Assembly: GCA_022578965.1 (NCBI GenBank)
Contig: MU400670.1
Location: 31,120 to 95,119 of the forward strand
Direction of reading: 5' to 3'
Source of the DNA: Xylaria sp. FL1777
Taxonomy: Eukaryota; Ascomycota; Sordariomycetes; Xylariales; Xylariaceae
Length of the DNA: 64,000 nt
Within the stretch, counting starts at the first letter, position 1; the number at the start of each line of letters is the position of its first letter. The position numbers were made by a program, and so were the translations under genes. Shown piece by piece: positions 1-10,351 of the stretch. The notes beneath the pieces were generated by a model that saw only the letters and a list, made by a program, of their open reading frames with translations, was not told where the DNA came from and ran no database searches.

Positions 1-959
1 GATATATCTCGGAAAACGATATCTCGAGCAGAGACATGGAACCCCCTTTCCGGAAACGACACTACAACACACTTACCATGATTTCTTAGCAGACCAACGC
101 CGTAGTCAAAAGCCTTCTGGCTCTCAGGTAGGATGATAACCGAGTCAAGCCCCATGTCCCCTCTATCTTCCTTTCCGTCCTCTCCCCCAAGCTCGATTGC
201 TAATTCGTCTGCATTCTCGACCCTCGCGTCAACTATCCTAGCACCTGTTGCTAAATCTTGTGCTAATTTCAGCGGCGCATCCGCATTGTCGACTCCCACA
301 ACCTTGAACCCCATTTTTGTAGCGAATTGAAGGCCCAGGTGTCCAAGTCCGCCTCCGCAGCCCACGATGCCAACCCGCTGACCGGGCTGAAGACCGCAAC
401 GCTTTAAAGCATTGTAAATCGTGACACCTGCGCACATGAAAACCGCCGTGTCAACAGCGGAGAGGCCATTTGGGATAGGAGAAAGCTGGCGGCTATCAAC
501 GACAGCATACTCTCTAAAGCCTCCGTCGCGACTGATACCGTTGTTCATAGCCTTGGAGCAGTGCACGGAGTACCCAGGCGGATCAGCATCGGGGTTTTCT
601 TGTGTTGGACCAGCCGCGCATTCAAAACATTCACCGCATGGGTGGAACGAACGACCAGGGACACCAACTCTATCCCCTATCTTGAAAGATGACGATGAGT
701 CATTTGGCAATGCGACAATCGTGCCGGCAAATTCATGGCATCCTACGTGTGGGAGACTAGGTGGGTTCGGCTGCATCTGCCCTGCAGAGAGGACAGCATC
801 GGTATGGCAGTAAGAGGCCGCATCGACTTTAATGAGTACATCGTGGGGTGAGCTCAAGGCAGGGAGAGGTACAGAGCGGAGAACATAGGGGTTATTGAAA
901 GCCTCCAAAAACTGGGCTCTCATAGACTCGGGTAAGCTAGGATGGCTCTTGGACGTCAT
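1..959 (-). CDS. Zinc-dependent alcohol dehydrogenase, 3' end cut by window edge
   Basis: Medium-chain NAD(P)-dependent alcohol dehydrogenase (ADH1-like) that interconverts alcohols and aldehydes/ketones, probably in the cytosol. The frame opens with ATG at 959 and stays open to base 1 (about 319 residues; the family is about 350), so only the C-terminal end is missing. Visible marks are the catalytic-zinc segment SYCHTD (about residues 49-54), GCHEFAG (about 73-79, usual GHE motif), a Cys cluster PCGECFEC for the structural zinc (about 107-114, a fourth Cys follows after a longer spacer than usual) and the glycine-rich nucleotide loop VGCGGGLG (about 195). No intron is needed. It is divergent from the hydrolase at 1496. 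The substrate cannot be told from sequence; the family call is firm. Confidence 0.88.
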   Translation of the reverse strand, partial: MTSKSHPSLPESMRAQFLEAFNNPYVLRSVPLPALSSPHDVLIKVDAASYCHTDAVLSAGQMQPNPPSLPHVGCHEFAGTIVALPNDSSSSFKIGDRVGVPGRSFHPCGECFECAAGPTQENPDADPPGYSVHCSKAMNNGISRDGGFREYAVVDSRQLSPIPNGLSAVDTAVFMCAGVTIYNALKRCGLQPGQRVGIVGCGGGLGHLGLQFATKMGFKVVGVDNADAPLKLAQDLATGARIVDARVENADELAIELGGEDGKEDRGDMGLDSVIILPESQKAFDYGVGLLRNHGKCVVVSFPERGFHVSARDIVFRDI

Positions 960-1495
960 TGTTGTTTCTTATGGTTTAATATAATATTGAAGAGCTTGAA
1001 AAGTACTACTACCTTGTATTTAAGATGTCATTTTACGCTTCCCACCCTTCTCACTAGACATTCCATAAACCCCAACTTTGCTCCCTCCCTAAACAAAAAG
1101 GGGGCGGGGCTTGAATTTCTACAAGGACTGCAGGAATCACCGTCGTATGGTGGTAACCCCCTCATTCTTCGCCTTTTGCCGGGTTCCTTACATTCTACAC
1201 GCATCAAGTATATTGTACCATGTCCAGTACCGTCCGTCGTACAGACAGACCATTGTTATCATAATTATATGGTATATTACGTACTAGCTTTATACGTAGA
1301 CGCCCTTCGACCACTGAGTAGATAAACCCTGGGTCAATGGAGCTGGTATCACCTGCTTCCAGCATTGAGCTGGGGGGCTTTATACCGTAGTTCACTTCTT
1401 CAGGCGACTTAAAGCCCTTGGAGCTGTCTCTAACATTTTACATTCGCATAGCTCTTCTGTACATCACGCTGAACAATTGGAATTCATTTATAGCT
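960..1495. promoter_or_regulatory. Shared upstream region of divergent ADH and hydrolase genes
   Basis: About 540 bases between two divergent start codons with no supportable gene. It must hold both promoters. I see no clear TATA box or binding site that I can name. Confidence 0.5.
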
Positions 1496-2689
1496 ATGGA
1501 AGAAGCTACTGAGTTGGAAAGTCCTGTCTACGTGAATATTTCAGCTTTGGAGGCTGGACATAGTAGGTAGCCCCGATCTCATTATATCAATGTCAAGACT
1601 ATAAAGCTTCTCAATTGGGCTACAGCCATTTCTTCAAATTTGTTCAAAGTTCAAAAACACTTACGTATTGCGCTTGAGTAACTGACTAGGAGCGTTGCAG
1701 TAACACTCCCCGAGTATCTCTTCGTCACCGGCGCTGATCCAGAAGTACGCACCACCGTTCCGTCGCTGTCGTTTCTTATCCAGCATCCTTCGGCACCAGC
1801 TTCTCGCAGCGGAAACGTAACGAATATTGTATTCGACCTGGGTGTAAAGCGCGACCTTTCAGGTTATGCCATCGCACAACAACCACATATAGCTCAGCGA
1901 CAGCCTATCATTACTAATCCAGACTGCAGCTCGAGCCTTCGTAAGGGGGGAAGAAATGAGGAGGAAGAGGATGGGGAACTCCTCAACGCTGAGACAGATG
2001 TTGACTTCGTCATCTTGAGCCATGTGCACTGGGACCACATTGGTACACCATCGGACTTTTCTAGTGCCACATTTGTCGTAGGATCTGGCACCTTGGATCT
2101 CTTGAAGCATGGAGCCGGACCACTCTATCCAGCAGAGCTATTCAACGCCGACGAACTCCCAGCTTCCCGTACTGTTGAGCTACCACCAGCCCCCCGCCGA
2201 GACAGCGGGTTATTCCGAGAATACTATGCTAGGCCGACTGCTCCAGTGCATACGTCTACTCCTGCTGACACGCAGGCCAAATTACCGCCCTCGGCAAATG
2301 AGTGGTCGTGGCACCCCTTTTCTGGGTTCCCCCGCACAATCGACTTCTTCGGGGATAAAAGTGTCTACGTCATTGACAGTCCCGGGCATATTCACGGACA
2401 CGTTAACTTACTCGCACGTATTAGCGAGAAGAAGTACGTTTACCTTGGCGGTGACTGTTGTCACGACGTTAGGATCTTGAGCGGAGAAAAAGGAATTGCC
2501 GAATATGATGATGGCCACGGCGGGTTAAGAAGCGTACATGTGAATACAAGTTTGGCTAAGAATACATTGGCTGAGATCGATGAAGGAGTGAGCCAGTTGA
2601 GAAAAGATACGGATGTTGAGGTCGTGCTCGCGCATGACAGGGGTTGGAGGGAATGTAATAAGCATCGGTTCTGGCCGGATAAGCTATAG
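1496..2689 (+). CDS. Metallo-beta-lactamase-fold hydrolase (lactonase-like)
   Basis: Two exons, 1496-1562 and 1701-2689, give 351 aa. The metal-binding motif HVHWDH lies at about residues 130-135, and later metal-ligand regions DSPGHIHGH and GGDCCHD are present, so the active site looks intact. The donor is GTAGGT and the acceptor GTTGCAG, with a CTGAC branch site 14 bases before it. This choice makes the junction read AGHITLPEYLFV, which fits the family better than the alternative pair (donor after 1567, acceptor after 1690), also in frame. Family members hydrolyse lactones, lactams or esters with a dinuclear metal site; the substrate here is unknown. No signal peptide is seen, so it is probably cytosolic. 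It sits between an alcohol dehydrogenase and a hydroxyacid dehydrogenase, which would suit lactone breakdown (inference). Confidence 0.85.
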
Positions 2690-3194
2690 GCGGGATCGTC
2701 GTGTAGTAGGGATACTCCAAACTTTACCCTTTGGTACGCACATCGTTGCTCCTGGGAAGGCTCTATTCGTATCAATGGCTGCAACCCTCGCGCGGGGGAG
2801 GTTCCAGTCTCCAAGTCACGGCAGTTCAAGCTTCAGGGGTCAGATATATCCGGCATCACGATCTAGTTAATAGTCAAGATATAGTCTTACTTCAAAACCC
2901 CGGTCTATGAATCAGGGACAAGGTGTCGCATGGAAAGAGCTGAACTAGGTATGCAACTTATAACTTTATCGTGTACTAATATACGCCCTAAATAGCTAAG
3001 GTAATCGAGAGTACAGACTCGGAGTGCACTTCAACATCACCAACCTTGAAACAGATGCGAAATTGTTTTCGCTAAATTTTAACTCATTCTCCTTGATAAG
3101 TACTTATGAATTCGTATGCGAAGTTAGATACCCTACCAGTCCATTGTCCTACGCAGTATTAAAAGGGGTTAAATAATCAAGTACATCGATCACC
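2690..3194. other. Intergenic, promoter of 3195 gene
   Basis: No gene seen. Moderately AT-rich spacer between two genes on the same strand. Confidence 0.5.
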
Positions 3195-4308
3195 ATGTCT
3201 TCTCCCGCGGACACTGTAGCCTTTATCGGTAAGGAACTCACGTATTGAGTGGCAGTGAAGGTGCTAAAAAACATTTATTTAGGGCTTGGTGTAATGGGAT
3301 ACCCTATGGCAAAAAACCTTCTCTCAGGTTTAGGCCCTGAAAAGACGCTTCTTATATGCGATGTGAACGCAGAAGCACTAGACCGTTTCATGAAAGAAGC
3401 ACACGGCCAAGCCAATGTTGAATTCATTAGTAACGGGTTTCAAGCAACCAAGGTAGCTGTAAGATAGCCCATACGCATTGCAATATACACACAGTATAAT
3501 ATATTTACTATACAAGGATACGATCATTACTATGCTTCCCGGATCAGACGCTGTCAAATCCGTTTACCTTGACCCGGAGACTGGCATTCTTGCTGGCGCC
3601 GTCGCAGCAGCAGCTGGATCGGGCTCACCATCGCCCAAACTCATTATGGAATGCGGAACGATAGAAACCGATACTATCCTCGCTGTTGCGAAAGCTACCC
3701 AGGAAGTCAGCACATCCAAACTCGATGGAACTCTCACATTTGTGGATGCGCCAGTCTCAGGAGGTCCTATGGGAGCTGAAGCCGGCACATTGACCTTCAT
3801 GGTGGGCTGCCCACCGACTGTCTCAGGCACCATCTTCCCAATCGCGAAGTCATATTTGAAGCACATGGGCAAGGAGAAGGAGACATTTCTGTGCGGCGAT
3901 GTCGGGGCTGGCACTGCGTTTAAGGTCATAAACAATTATCTTAGTGCTATCACGTCGCTCGCCGCTTCTGAGGCTCTCAATATAGGGACTAAAGCTGGCC
4001 TAGATGTAAAGCTCCTGACTGACGTCATCAACGCTAGTGGTGGACAATGTTGGATTACAAGTCATAGCAACCCGGTACCAGGAGTTCAGGAGAACGTTCC
4101 GAGTAGTAGGGGTTATAATGGTGGGTTCAGGATCGAGCTTTGTGCCAAGGTGTTGGGCATGGGAAGTAGATTAGCGAAGAGTGTAGGTGCTAGAACTGTT
4201 CTAGATCGGCCAACTCTGGAAGCTTTCCAGGAGGCTATGGCAGACGAGAGATATCAGGGGAAGGATGCGAGGGTAGTGTACAAGTGGTTAAATGAGAGTG
4301 ACGGATAG
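3195..4308 (+). CDS. 3-hydroxyisobutyrate dehydrogenase-like oxidoreductase
   Basis: Beta-hydroxyacid dehydrogenase of the HIBADH/6-phosphogluconate dehydrogenase fold, which oxidises 3-hydroxyisobutyrate or related 2-/3-hydroxyacids with NAD(P). Three exons (3195-3228, 3283-3458, 3517-4308) give 333 aa. The first intron (54 nt) splits the Rossmann loop, giving FIGLGVMGYPMAKN; the second (58 nt, donor GTAAGA) joins to DTIITMLPGSDAV. The substrate-binding DAPVSGGPMGAEAG (about residues 140-155) and the catalytic lysine segment GAGTAFKVINN are intact. HIBADH proper is mitochondrial (valine breakdown), but I see no obvious presequence, so a cytosolic beta-hydroxyacid dehydrogenase is an alternative. 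It follows the hydrolase in tandem. Confidence 0.88.
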
Positions 4309-5330
4309 GATATTGAGGATTAGTGTCAGGAAGATTATCTGTGAATTATTCCTGTCATCCTCCTCGCAAACTAGTAGCACTCCGTGTCGACAGATATCTA
4401 ACCTCAGGAGAATTAATGTTCCTCTAATGAACGGGATTGTTCATCTCACCACCGTATTCACAGCCCCTTGTACATTACACCATCTAACTCATGAATCATG
4501 TTTTAGCGCACTTGACTGGCATTTTAGATCGATTCAGCTCGTCGCATCTCAATCAATAGCATATTACAGGAGACAAACATAGCCATGCCACAAATCGACT
4601 GTGTTTTATTGAAAACGAGATCGAAGCCTCGTTAGACTCGCTACCCTTTATGGGGCCTTCGAAAGTGGACATCTTAAGGGGCCACGCTTTCTCTACCTAG
4701 GTAGGATTAGCACTATCTAAGGTGTAGTCAATACACGAAAATCAATTAACAAATTTCAAGCACGTCTACGAAGCACTGCGAGCAGCAATAAGAAGCGTCA
4801 CACTTCGATAATATGGGCATAACATTTGGATCAGTGGCCTCAGGACCAGCGAATAATTCTCTTAGGCACTATGGCTTATTGCATGCAACTACCTAGGTCT
4901 GCAACCTTACACACCATCAGACTCGTATCTCATTCTGAAAGTGCCGCAACTACCGGTATGGCTTTGGATACTGGACGACTCTATCGTCTCTGTCTTTGCG
5001 TCTGCCGAGCAATTAGAAGCATAATCGAGCGACGTAGTCTTCATCCTGACTGCAGAGGAATAGGTACTCGTGCTCGTGTCAAAGGTACGCAGTATAGTTA
5101 GGAGTCCACTAGTCTGTATCCGGATAAGTCGAGACCTTCGGCTGCTTATGTAAAGCAAGCTCCCTAATCTCTTCTTATCGGCGTACGTCAGCAGAATGGG
5201 TGACATTTCACGCGGCGAATTGGTGAGGGGGGAGCGAGTCCTAGATCTCTGAGAGCGGTGAATATATTTTAGCATTGGTTTCATTTCAGAAGAGAAAAAA
5301 ATAGAAAGGAAAACTGGGAAATAATTCGTC
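4309..5330. other. Intergenic with a CCTAGGTAGG palindrome
   Basis: No gene supported; short ORFs here have no coding character. TACCTAGGTAGGA at 4694-4706 is one of the dispersed motifs described in the findings. The 3' part is the promoter of the transporter gene at 5331. Confidence 0.5.
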
Positions 5331-6944
5331 ATGGTATCCGACCATAGCCAGAGAAACCATGTGCCTGGGCACACTGAGGATGAAGATGTTATCACCACTG
5401 AGACGACGCCGCTGCTAGCAGCCTCACCATCGCTTGCTGTGCCAGGAGAAGGACCAGAAGAAACAAAACCACTCCTCTCGTCGACTTCGACTTCCATATC
5501 TTCTGGTCCTACCCAGGGCCATACCCCAACACCGCAAAACACGGGCCAAGATGCCAAACCCTTCCCCAAAGCACAAATCTTCCTCCTTTGTTACGCGCGC
5601 CTGATAGAGCCGGTGGCATTCTTCTCCATCTTCCCGTACATCAACCAGATGGTGCAAGAGAACGGCAATCTAGCAGAGGAGGACATGGGTTTCTACTCGG
5701 GACTCATCGAATCCCTGTTCTCGCTCACGCAGATGCTGGTCATGGTCCTCTGGGGCAGGGCAGCCGACCGTATCGGCCGGAAACCCGTGCTGGTGTCCTC
5801 GCTCTTCGGGGTGGCCGTCTCTACCGCTTTCTTCGGCTTCGCGAAGACCATCCCGCAGATGATCCTCTTTCGGTGCATAGCGGGCGTGTTCGCCGGCTCC
5901 ATCGTCACCATCCGCACCATGATCTCCGAACTCTCGACCCGCGAGACTCAGGCTACTGCTTTCTCTTGGTTCGCCGTCGCTGGAAATATTGGCATTCTTG
6001 TCGGCCCGCTCGTCGGTGGTTCCCTTGCTGATCCCGTGAATCAGTATCCTGCTGTGTTTAAACATGTCCCCTTCTTAGAGACTTTCCCCTACGCGCTTTC
6101 CTCTATCGTCGTCGCTGTCATCGGTCTTACCGCCGTGGTTACTAGTGCCCTGTTCATCGAGGAAACGCTCCATCGCGAGAGCAACGCCGATGGTGAGATG
6201 GCTGCGACACCCCGTGTGCATCCGAACTCTACATGGGATCTCATCAAGGCCCCCGGCGTGGGCATCGTGCTGTATAATTACGGGCATGTCATGCTTCTCG
6301 CCTTCGCGTACACAGCGGTCGTACCTGTGTACTGGGCTACCAGCGTCGATCTTGGCGGGCTCGGTTTCTCTCCTTTGCAGATCTCCCTATTCATGGCCCT
6401 CACGGGATTTTCCCAGGCCGTGTGGCTTCTTTTCTTCTTTCCGCCTCTGCAGCACCGTCTTGGCACGAATGGTCTTATGCGGCTTTGCGGGGCGGCATAC
6501 CCGTGCTTCATGGGGGTCATGCCACTATTAAATGCGGTTTTACGCCGACATACTAAAGGTGGTGATACTGCGTTCTGGATACTGGCGCCTACGTTGTTGT
6601 CGATTGGGACGGGGGTTAGTATGGCATTCACCGGGGCGCAGCTTGCACTTAATGATGTCTCGCCTTCCCACGAGACGTTGGGTATGCTTAATGCCCTTGC
6701 GCTGACGCTGACGAGTGGGCTGCGATCATTCTCACCTGCTTTGTTTGCCAGCCTGTTCGCTATCGGGGCTGGGAACCAGTTCCTCAACGGCTATCTCATC
6801 TGGGTTATCTTAGCTATTCTCGCGCTAGGATTTACTGTCTCAACGAGATACCTGCCAGAAACCAGTGAGAAACAGTCTCAAAACAGAGAAGACAGTTTCG
6901 AAGATGATGTAACTGAAGATTCCGACACTACGGCTATAAGTTGA
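5331..6944 (+). CDS. MFS transporter, 12-TM type
   Basis: Single-exon 537-aa integral membrane carrier of the major facilitator superfamily. A polar, Ser/Thr/Pro-rich N-terminal tail of about 80 residues precedes the first membrane segment (YARLIEPVAFFSIFPYI). The MFS motif A GRAADRIGRKP follows near residues 141-151, and hydrophobic stretches consistent with about 12 helices continue to a short acidic C-terminal tail. The overall pattern resembles fungal relatives of bacterial tetracycline/sugar efflux carriers and plant zinc-induced-facilitator proteins (family knowledge). Substrate unknown. The stop is 294 bases from the convergent Sen2 gene. Confidence 0.9.
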   Translation: MVSDHSQRNHVPGHTEDEDVITTETTPLLAASPSLAVPGEGPEETKPLLSSTSTSISSGPTQGHTPTPQNTGQDAKPFPKAQIFLLCYARLIEPVAFFSIFPYINQMVQENGNLAEEDMGFYSGLIESLFSLTQMLVMVLWGRAADRIGRKPVLVSSLFGVAVSTAFFGFAKTIPQMILFRCIAGVFAGSIVTIRTMISELSTRETQATAFSWFAVAGNIGILVGPLVGGSLADPVNQYPAVFKHVPFLETFPYALSSIVVAVIGLTAVVTSALFIEETLHRESNADGEMAATPRVHPNSTWDLIKAPGVGIVLYNYGHVMLLAFAYTAVVPVYWATSVDLGGLGFSPLQISLFMALTGFSQAVWLLFFFPPLQHRLGTNGLMRLCGAAYPCFMGVMPLLNAVLRRHTKGGDTAFWILAPTLLSIGTGVSMAFTGAQLALNDVSPSHETLGMLNALALTLTSGLRSFSPALFASLFAIGAGNQFLNGYLIWVILAILALGFTVSTRYLPETSEKQSQNREDSFEDDVTEDSDTTAIS

Positions 6945-7238
6945 TTAAAGGATCCAAATAGGGGTATAAGGAGTCAGTGTATATTCCAGGACTGAAACAA
7001 ATAGCTGCACGGGCCCTCGATGTATATATGTAGTCCTGAATAATTTAGGAAGATGACTCTACAGCATCATATAGCTGCCCAATATTGTGTCATTAGACAG
7101 ACTAAGTAATTTCTTGTATCATGCATTAAATCTTGAGTTTCCGGTCCTCAGAACGTAGTTGTCAACTATAATCAAAAACAAGTTTGCGATGCTTTCCTAT
7201 GCTACAATAATGTGTGTCGTACACCATCATACATAACA

Positions 7239-8843
7239 TTAGTCTCTACTACGATTACTAAGCCAGCGCTTCATCACAAATTCGCGGATCTTGTACCCCT
7301 TCAACAAAGCTGATAGGTTCGAGGTTTCTGTAGGTGGCGGTATATCCACATATACAAGCACCATAGTTTTCAGAGCATGGCTCTGGACTCGATTAATCGA
7401 ATGTAACCATTGCCAGGACCTTCTCGAAGGCTCGTGGCTCTGAGACTTCCAATGAGGATGCGTGTACGCGGGCAGGACAGTAACGGCGAATTCAGCATGT
7501 GTGAAAACAGGTCCACCCATGTACAGAAGCCAATCCACTCCAAATTTGATGCCGGGCCTAGGGACCCAGCCCAATGACCGGAAATGATGGTAGACGGCGT
7601 ACTGAACAAGGAACGGGTCATCTGGTCGCAGTGCTGCCGGGGAAGGTGAAAAGCAAGACAGCCGGCGACATAGATCGAATAAGTCTTGAGTAGTCATAAT
7701 TTTCTCAGTGGCAGGATCTATCACAGTGAGGGCACCCAGGCTAAAAACGAGATAGAAAGCCTCTTCCAGGGTCAGTTGAAGATGCTCTCTATCTACGACG
7801 TCTGCCGAAATGGCTGTACTTTCCGCAGTGGCTGGAATAGCCGAAACTTCTGTAAGCGACGTATCTACAGGCTGTGGTAAAGGCAAAGTTCCAATAGTCT
7901 CCTCAGCATTGGGTATCTTGCCATTGGATGATGATTTGAGATGCGGACTCGGAGGGTCGCCGAGCTGAAAAGTCGTCGACTCCACAGTAGGCGAGAATCG
8001 GACACTTTTCCTCCGCTTCGGAGCTGAAGCAACAATTTCCGGCGAAGACCTAACAGGTTTCGTCACAGGGGTCTCTGGAGGACTCGGGAGATGACTCCCA
8101 TTCAACGGTGGGAAGGACATCTCGGCAGTGTCAATGACATGGTCATCATTCACTACTGGCTCATGAGTGGACATAGTATGAGCGTATGGCATAGTAGGAT
8201 GTGACAAGTTATTGGCTTTTGCGTGCTCATTAGTAAGCCCACCCAAGGGCGAAAAGTGTAAATCCTGAAGGGAGTTCGGCAAGGCGAGAAGTTCCTTGGG
8301 ACCAACTGGCGCGACCCAGGCTTCTTCAAGCCGGATCTTTAGGATGGCTTCCTGTTCTTTCCGCGCACGATCCCACTTCATCACCTTTCGCTCTTCGCGC
8401 CTCTGCGCAGTGATTAATTCCGAGACCTTCTTCTCGCCCTGGCCGTGCCGACTCTTCTCCCGCTTAAACCAGTTGGGCTCACTTCGACTGTAGCTACCTT
8501 TACCGAAAAAGCCTTGTTCCCAGAGAGCCCGAATCGACTTCGGGTCTCGGATATGCACGGAACGTGTCTCAGACGACCAGTAGCCCTGGTGAATGATTGA
8601 AGGCTCGGCTGGAGGCGGAGAGAGCACCTGGCTTGTCCATGCCCAAAGCACATGGAAAAGTGACAACGGGTTGTTGGGATAGAAGCATGGCAGTGGAAAG
8701 GTGCGAAGCGGGGCGGGTAGCGCGTAGACCTGGTGAAGGGGGGTCTTCTGCGGTTTAGTCGAAGCCTCGTCCTGTTTATGTCTGGGTTGTCTCTGAGCTC
8801 TAGGTTCAGGCGCGCCAGGCGCATGATTCTTCAGATCTGCCAT
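7239..8843 (-). CDS. SEN2: tRNA-splicing endonuclease catalytic subunit Sen2
   Basis: Catalytic subunit of the four-protein endonuclease that cuts introns from pre-tRNAs; Sen2 cleaves the 5' splice site. The start is ATG at 8843; the frame extends upstream only to a GTG. The 534-aa protein has the N-terminal region around VYALPAPLRTFPLP, a central charged linker, and a C-terminal nuclease domain with the triad in order: the Tyr of YHHFRSLGW, the His of GPVFTHAEFAV and the Lys of HALKTMVLVYV. All three residues are present, so it should be active. The linker (about residues 220-350) is low complexity, as is usual in filamentous fungi. Single exon; convergent with the MFS gene. Confidence 0.93.
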   Translation of the reverse strand: MADLKNHAPGAPEPRAQRQPRHKQDEASTKPQKTPLHQVYALPAPLRTFPLPCFYPNNPLSLFHVLWAWTSQVLSPPPAEPSIIHQGYWSSETRSVHIRDPKSIRALWEQGFFGKGSYSRSEPNWFKREKSRHGQGEKKVSELITAQRREERKVMKWDRARKEQEAILKIRLEEAWVAPVGPKELLALPNSLQDLHFSPLGGLTNEHAKANNLSHPTMPYAHTMSTHEPVVNDDHVIDTAEMSFPPLNGSHLPSPPETPVTKPVRSSPEIVASAPKRRKSVRFSPTVESTTFQLGDPPSPHLKSSSNGKIPNAEETIGTLPLPQPVDTSLTEVSAIPATAESTAISADVVDREHLQLTLEEAFYLVFSLGALTVIDPATEKIMTTQDLFDLCRRLSCFSPSPAALRPDDPFLVQYAVYHHFRSLGWVPRPGIKFGVDWLLYMGGPVFTHAEFAVTVLPAYTHPHWKSQSHEPSRRSWQWLHSINRVQSHALKTMVLVYVDIPPPTETSNLSALLKGYKIREFVMKRWLSNRSRD

Positions 8844-10351
8844 GACTGGTATCACTCATTTCGGCACCTTTCAAACCTGTTAGCGACAAATCGGCCAGAT
8901 GCCTCGATTCAGGCTTCAACAAAGGGGAGAGGGGGCTGATTGATCGCTCAGATACCGTTGTAGTCTATATTTGGACACTCATCGAGAAGAAGAAATCTTG
9001 ATCCCTAAGTTCCGAATAAAGTCTGTCATCACCGCGATATAATAACCCTCGCCGTACATTGGAATTGCCCAAGTCCCAAGCAGGCCAGTTGACCTCAATC
9101 ATCCGCACATTGGCTCCTTGATCGCTATGGAACGGGATTGAAAAAGGAAAACACAAACTTACCGTCTATAGGCAGGAATGAGGTTGCGCTATTAACCGAT
9201 GCTCGATCACAGGCCAGAATCATACAACGAAGAGTAGCAACAGATAATGTAAGAATACGGTAGCCTGTTGGTGGCAGGCAGACAGCACGGCGCTCACATA
9301 TTTTCAGCGAGGGAGACGTGACCAGAATGGGTTGTTTGTGCTTTGGCTGGACACGGTCAAGAATAAAGAAAAATAAGAAAAATGTTGGTTAGTGGGAGAG
9401 AGGACTTCAAGCTCAGGGTCGTCAGGCTTTTTCAGTGGGGACTTTCGGCGTTCGGAGTTTCTTTAATCTTCAGAGGGTTGCTGCTGTACTTAAGGCACCA
9501 GGCACCTTAGTACTGATTAGATTAGCAGCGAGCTGGAGATCCACTAGCCCAATGCTGACTACCTACCTTGGTGCTTATATCCTCAACCGCCTTGATATCG
9601 CTTGGTATTTTTAACTATATTAGGTATGTACAGGTTAACTAACTTAAAGAGATAAAACTTATTTATATGTTAAATAAGTGCCTTACCTTTCGAATAGGTA
9701 GATAAAAACGCTTCGGAAGTCTTTTGCACTCCTCCAGTCTACGTGTAATGCTGAGCACCTCTTCAACTGCCCACAACTCGCAACGGTTACTCAAATAGAC
9801 ATGATTACCTACCTTACGCATAGGTGCTGTAGGTAAGCAGCCCTCGGTAGGTAAGTCAGTAAGTAAGACTGTATGTAGGTAATCGTGGAGTCGTGTGTGG
9901 GTCAATCAATGCCTACCGTTAGAAGGTACAACTCGAAAATGACGATTTGCTTTCGAGTTTTTCTTTTCAGCATCCATCTCTCTCTCTCTCTCTTCCTGTT
10001 CCCCCCTCCTCGACTTCTTCCTTCTCGTCTTCGTCTTCGTCTTCGTCTTGCCTTCTCGTCCGAGCACCTACGTTCTGCGCCTACAGCCTACATGAATTAC
10101 ATTCTTTCGATGCCTCATGAATAAATACCAAACTTCGTAACTAACCTATCGCAATCTATACCCTAACCTACATTGTCAACCACACTTTGCCTCTACGTAC
10201 CCATGTCATTGTCATTCTAGTCCCCTAGTAACAATACCGTGTAAAGTTATCCGTATCAACAACAGCAGCTACAACTTCGTGTGCCCAGATACGGCTTAAT
10301 TAACTACACAAACCTGTCCCCCCCTGCTTATGCCTGCACAATGCTTCTCTG
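8844..10351. promoter_or_regulatory. Divergent intergenic region between Sen2 and ceramide glucosyltransferase genes
   Basis: 1.5 kb without a supported gene. It has several GGTAGGTA/TACCTACC motifs (about 9560-9885), a TC microsatellite near 9977-9991 and TCTTCG repeats near 10025-10050, giving a pyrimidine-rich leader before the start at 10352. A 63-residue open frame at 8965-9156 (minus) has no recognisable family. Confidence 0.5.

Noticed and set aside
133..813. Plus-strand open frames at the left edge
   Set aside because: They are shadows of the minus-strand alcohol dehydrogenase, which shows family motifs.
8965..9156. 63-residue minus-strand frame as a possible upstream exon of Sen2
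   Set aside because: Sen2 already has a complete, family-like N-terminus from its own ATG, and no acceptor links the two.
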